A DNA stretch of 64,000 bases, from NCBI GenBank assembly GCA_949358305.1, contig OX442320.1:312501-376500 (forward strand), given 5' to 3'. Positions within the stretch are counted from its first letter, which is position 1. The number at the start of each line of letters is the position of its first letter. This document shows positions 61,459-64,000 of the stretch, in pieces. This DNA comes from Strigamia acuminata. Taxonomy: Eukaryota; Arthropoda; Chilopoda; Geophilomorpha; Linotaeniidae. The translations under genes and the position numbers were made by a program. The notes under the pieces were generated by a model that worked only from the letters and a program-made list of their open reading frames with translations, was not told where the DNA came from and ran no database searches.

Positions 61459-61748
61459 TGTTGGAGTCCAGGATCGTGATTAACACAACTACATGCTCAA
61501 ATGCAGCAAGAAATCCACTCAGCAAGATGAAGAACATAAACAGATATTTATTCTGTGAGGAGAGAACATGGCGAGAGAAAATACACAACAATCACACATA
61601 GAGAGAGTACTCTAGTGAGTGAAAACTAAGTAACAATAAATAAGATTTACATGGCAATGGTATAGTTATCACTTATCCATTAAACACAAAACAGATCTAC
61701 ACAACATTATACAGAGTTTCTGATTGCACACATGAAACTGCCCCAACA
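61459..61748 (-). repeat. 5' LTR of copia copy B
   Basis: 290 bp with TG...CA ends, matching the other copia LTRs. The leader 61247-61458 contains the YY1/Pho-like CCAAGATGGCG at 61362-61372. The 97-residue frame crossing LTR and leader (61298-61591) has no recognisable domain. Confidence 0.97.
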
Positions 61749-64000
61749 GATGAGATCAAAAGTCTATTCTCCCAAATCATTACTTGGATGTTTCTAAAAC
61801 TTACATTGGAGCCTTCTACTAAGGTTTAAACACTATTTCTGAACATTCAGAGACATTGATCTTGTGGTCTTTGTGCTAAGTCAACTGCAATGTGAAATAA
61901 GCTCAAAATTTTTTTTTCAAAATTTATTGCTTGGATGTTGCTAAAACTTACATTGAAGGCTTCTACTAAGGTTTAAACACTATTTCTGAACATTCAGAGA
62001 CATTGGACTTGTGGTGTTTGTGCTAAGTCAACCGTGATGAGATCAAAAGTCTATTCTCCCAAATCATTGCTTGGATGTTTCTAAAACTTACATTGGAGCC
62101 TTCTACTAAGGTTTAAACACTATTTCTGAATATTCAGAGACATTGGTCTTGTGGTGTTTGTGCTAAGTCAACTATGATGAGATCAAAAGTCTATTCTCCC
62201 AAATGATTGCTTGGATGTTTCTAAAACTTACATTGGAGCCTTCTACTAAGGTTTAAACACTATTTCTGAACATTCAGAGACATTGGTCTTGTGGTGTTTG
62301 TGCTAAGTTAACTGTGATGAGATCAAAAGTCTATTCTCGCAAATCATTGCTTGGATGTTGCTAAAACTTCCCTTGAAGTCTTCTACTAAGGTTTAAACAC
62401 TATTTCTGAACATTCAGAGACATTGGTCTTGTGGTGTTTGTGCTAAGTCAACTGCGATGTGAAATGAGCTCAAAATTTTTTTTTCAAAATTTATTGCTTG
62501 GATGTTGCTAAAACTTTCATTGGAGCCTTCTACTAAGGTTTAAACACTATTTCTGAACATTCAGAGACATTGGTCTTGTGGTGTTTGTGCTAAGTCAACT
62601 GTGATGAGATCAAAAGTCTATTCTCCTAAATCATTGCTTGGATGTTTCTAAAACTTACATTGGAGCCTTCTACTAAGGTTTAAACACTATTTCTGAACAT
62701 TCAGAGACATTGGTCTTGTGGTGTTTGTGCTAAGTCAACTGCGATGTAAAATAAGCTCAAAATTTTTTTTTCAAAATTTATTGCTTGGATGTTGCTAAAA
62801 CTTACATTGGAGCCTTCTACTAAGGTTTAAACACTATTTCTGAATATTCAGAGACATTGGTCTTGTGGTGTTTGTGCTAAGTCAACTGTGATGAGATCAA
62901 AAGTCTATTCTCCCAAATCATTGCTTGGATGTTTCTAAAACTTACATTGGAGCCTTCTACTAAGGTTTAAACACTATTTCTGAACATTCAGAGACATTGG
63001 TCTTGTGGTGTTTGTGCTAAGTTAACTGTGATGAGATCAAAAGTCTATTCTCGCAAATCATTGCTTGGATGTTGCTAAAACTTCTCTTGAAGTCTTCTAC
63101 TAAGGTTTAAACACTATTTCTGAACATTCAGAGACATTGGTCTTGTGGTGTTTGTGCTAAGTTAACTGTGATGAAATCAAAAGTCTATTCTCGCAAATCA
63201 TTGCTTGGATGTTGCTAAAACTTCCCTTGAAGTCTTCTACTAAGGTTTAAACACTATTTCTGAACATTCAGAGACATTGGTCTTGTGGTGTTTGTGCTAA
63301 GTCAACTGCGATGTGAAATGAGCTCAAAATTTTTTTTTCAAAATTTATTGCTTGGATGTTGCTAAAACTTTTATTGGAGCCTTCTACTAAGGTTTAAACA
63401 CTATTTCTGAACATTCAGAGACATTGGTCTTGTGGTGTTTGTGCTAAGTCAACTGTGATGAGATCAAAAGTCTATTCTCCTAAATCATTGCTTGGATGTT
63501 TCTAAAACTTACATTGGAGCCTTCTACTAAGGTTTAAACACTATTTCTGAACATTCAGAGACATTGGTCTTGTGGTGTTTGTGCTAAGTCAACTGTGATG
63601 AGATCAAAAGTCTATTCTCCCAAATCATTGCTTGGATGTTTCTAAAATTTACATTGGAGCCTTCTACTAAGGTTTAAACACTATTTCTGAACATTCAGAG
63701 ACATTGGTCTTGTGGTGTTTGTGCTAAGTCAACTATGATGAGATCAAAAGTCTATTCTCCCAAATGATTGCTTGGATGTTTCTAAAACTTACATTGGAGC
63801 CTTCTACTAAGGTTTAAACACTATTTCTGAACATTCAGAGACATTGGTCTTGTGGTGTTTGTGCTAAGTTAACTGTGATGAGATCAAAAGTCTATTCTCG
63901 CAAATCATTGCTTGGATGTTGCTAAAACTTCCCTTGAAGTCTTCTACTAAGGTTTAAACACTATTTCTGAACATTCAGAGACATTGGTCTTGTGGTGTTT
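61749..64000. repeat. Satellite array 4, continues past the window
   Basis: About 2.25 kb of the same monomers. It repeats the flank right of copia copy A: first at offset 37,574, then from about 62,741 at offset 38,001 because of a three-monomer (427-bp) length difference. Shared rare variants include cattacttgg, gatgaaatc, ttttattgg and ctaaaattt. If the larger block is repeated in full, another kinase element could lie about 4 kb beyond the right edge; the window cannot show this. Confidence 0.96.

Larger units (their letters stand above)
55914..61748 (-). mobile_element. Ty1/copia LTR retrotransposon copy B, structurally intact
   Basis: A 5835-bp element with 290-bp LTRs at each end, target duplication gatga (55909-55913 and 61749-61753), an initiator tRNA-Met primer site, a polypurine tract and an uninterrupted polyprotein. 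It has every part needed for autonomous movement. It differs from copy A by retaining 44 bp at 57689-57732 and by rare base changes, for example one turning Tyr (A) into Ser (B) at residue 188, and cttatcg/cttatca in the leader. Confidence 0.97.

Noticed and set aside
61298-61591. 97-residue frame with a hydrophobic N-terminus, also at 23724-24017
   Set aside because: It crosses the copia LTR and primer site; the hydrophobic look comes from T-rich sequence and there is no domain.

Overview
This is eukaryotic, almost certainly metazoan, repeat DNA: about 40 kb of satellite in higher-order arrays, interrupted by four LTR retrotransposon copies that all read on the minus strand. There is no host single-copy gene, tRNA, rRNA or CRISPR array. 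A primer-binding site matching the 3' end of metazoan initiator tRNA-Met, together with BEL/Pao and Ty1/copia elements, points to an invertebrate. An arthropod (possibly a crustacean) is my guess, not something the sequence proves.

Layout. 1-5267: the 5' part of a BEL/Pao element (LTR, primer site, leader, and a Gag-protease-RT frame still open at the window edge). 5268-18383: satellite. 18384-24174: Ty1/copia copy A, whose polyprotein is broken by a 44-bp deletion. 24175-29997: satellite. 29998-36588: a complete LTR element with identical 1358-bp LTRs whose single frame encodes BEL/Pao Gag and protease fused to a TK1-type thymidine kinase instead of reverse transcriptase, RNase H and integrase. 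36589-55913: satellite. 55914-61748: Ty1/copia copy B with an intact polyprotein. 61749-64000: satellite.

The main discovery candidate is the thymidine kinase element. It keeps the Walker A loop, the DEG catalytic motif, all four zinc cysteines and the GGxDKY segment of TK1, in frame behind Gag and protease. It has LTRs, a primer site and a target duplication, but no polymerase, so it would need another element's enzymes to move. The BEL/Pao element at the left edge is a plausible helper: Gag and protease, primer site, a leader motif and LTR ends all resemble those of the kinase element. I infer that the kinase could raise dTTP for reverse transcription; this is untested.

The two copia copies share the same target duplication and the same flanking satellite variants, so they descend from one insertion that was copied along with its satellite surroundings. 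The satellite has monomers of about 140 bp and a 147-149 bp variant with a T tract, and contains recognisable 10-monomer (1423 bp) units. The arrays are probably pericentromeric or other heterochromatin, but the sequence alone cannot establish this.
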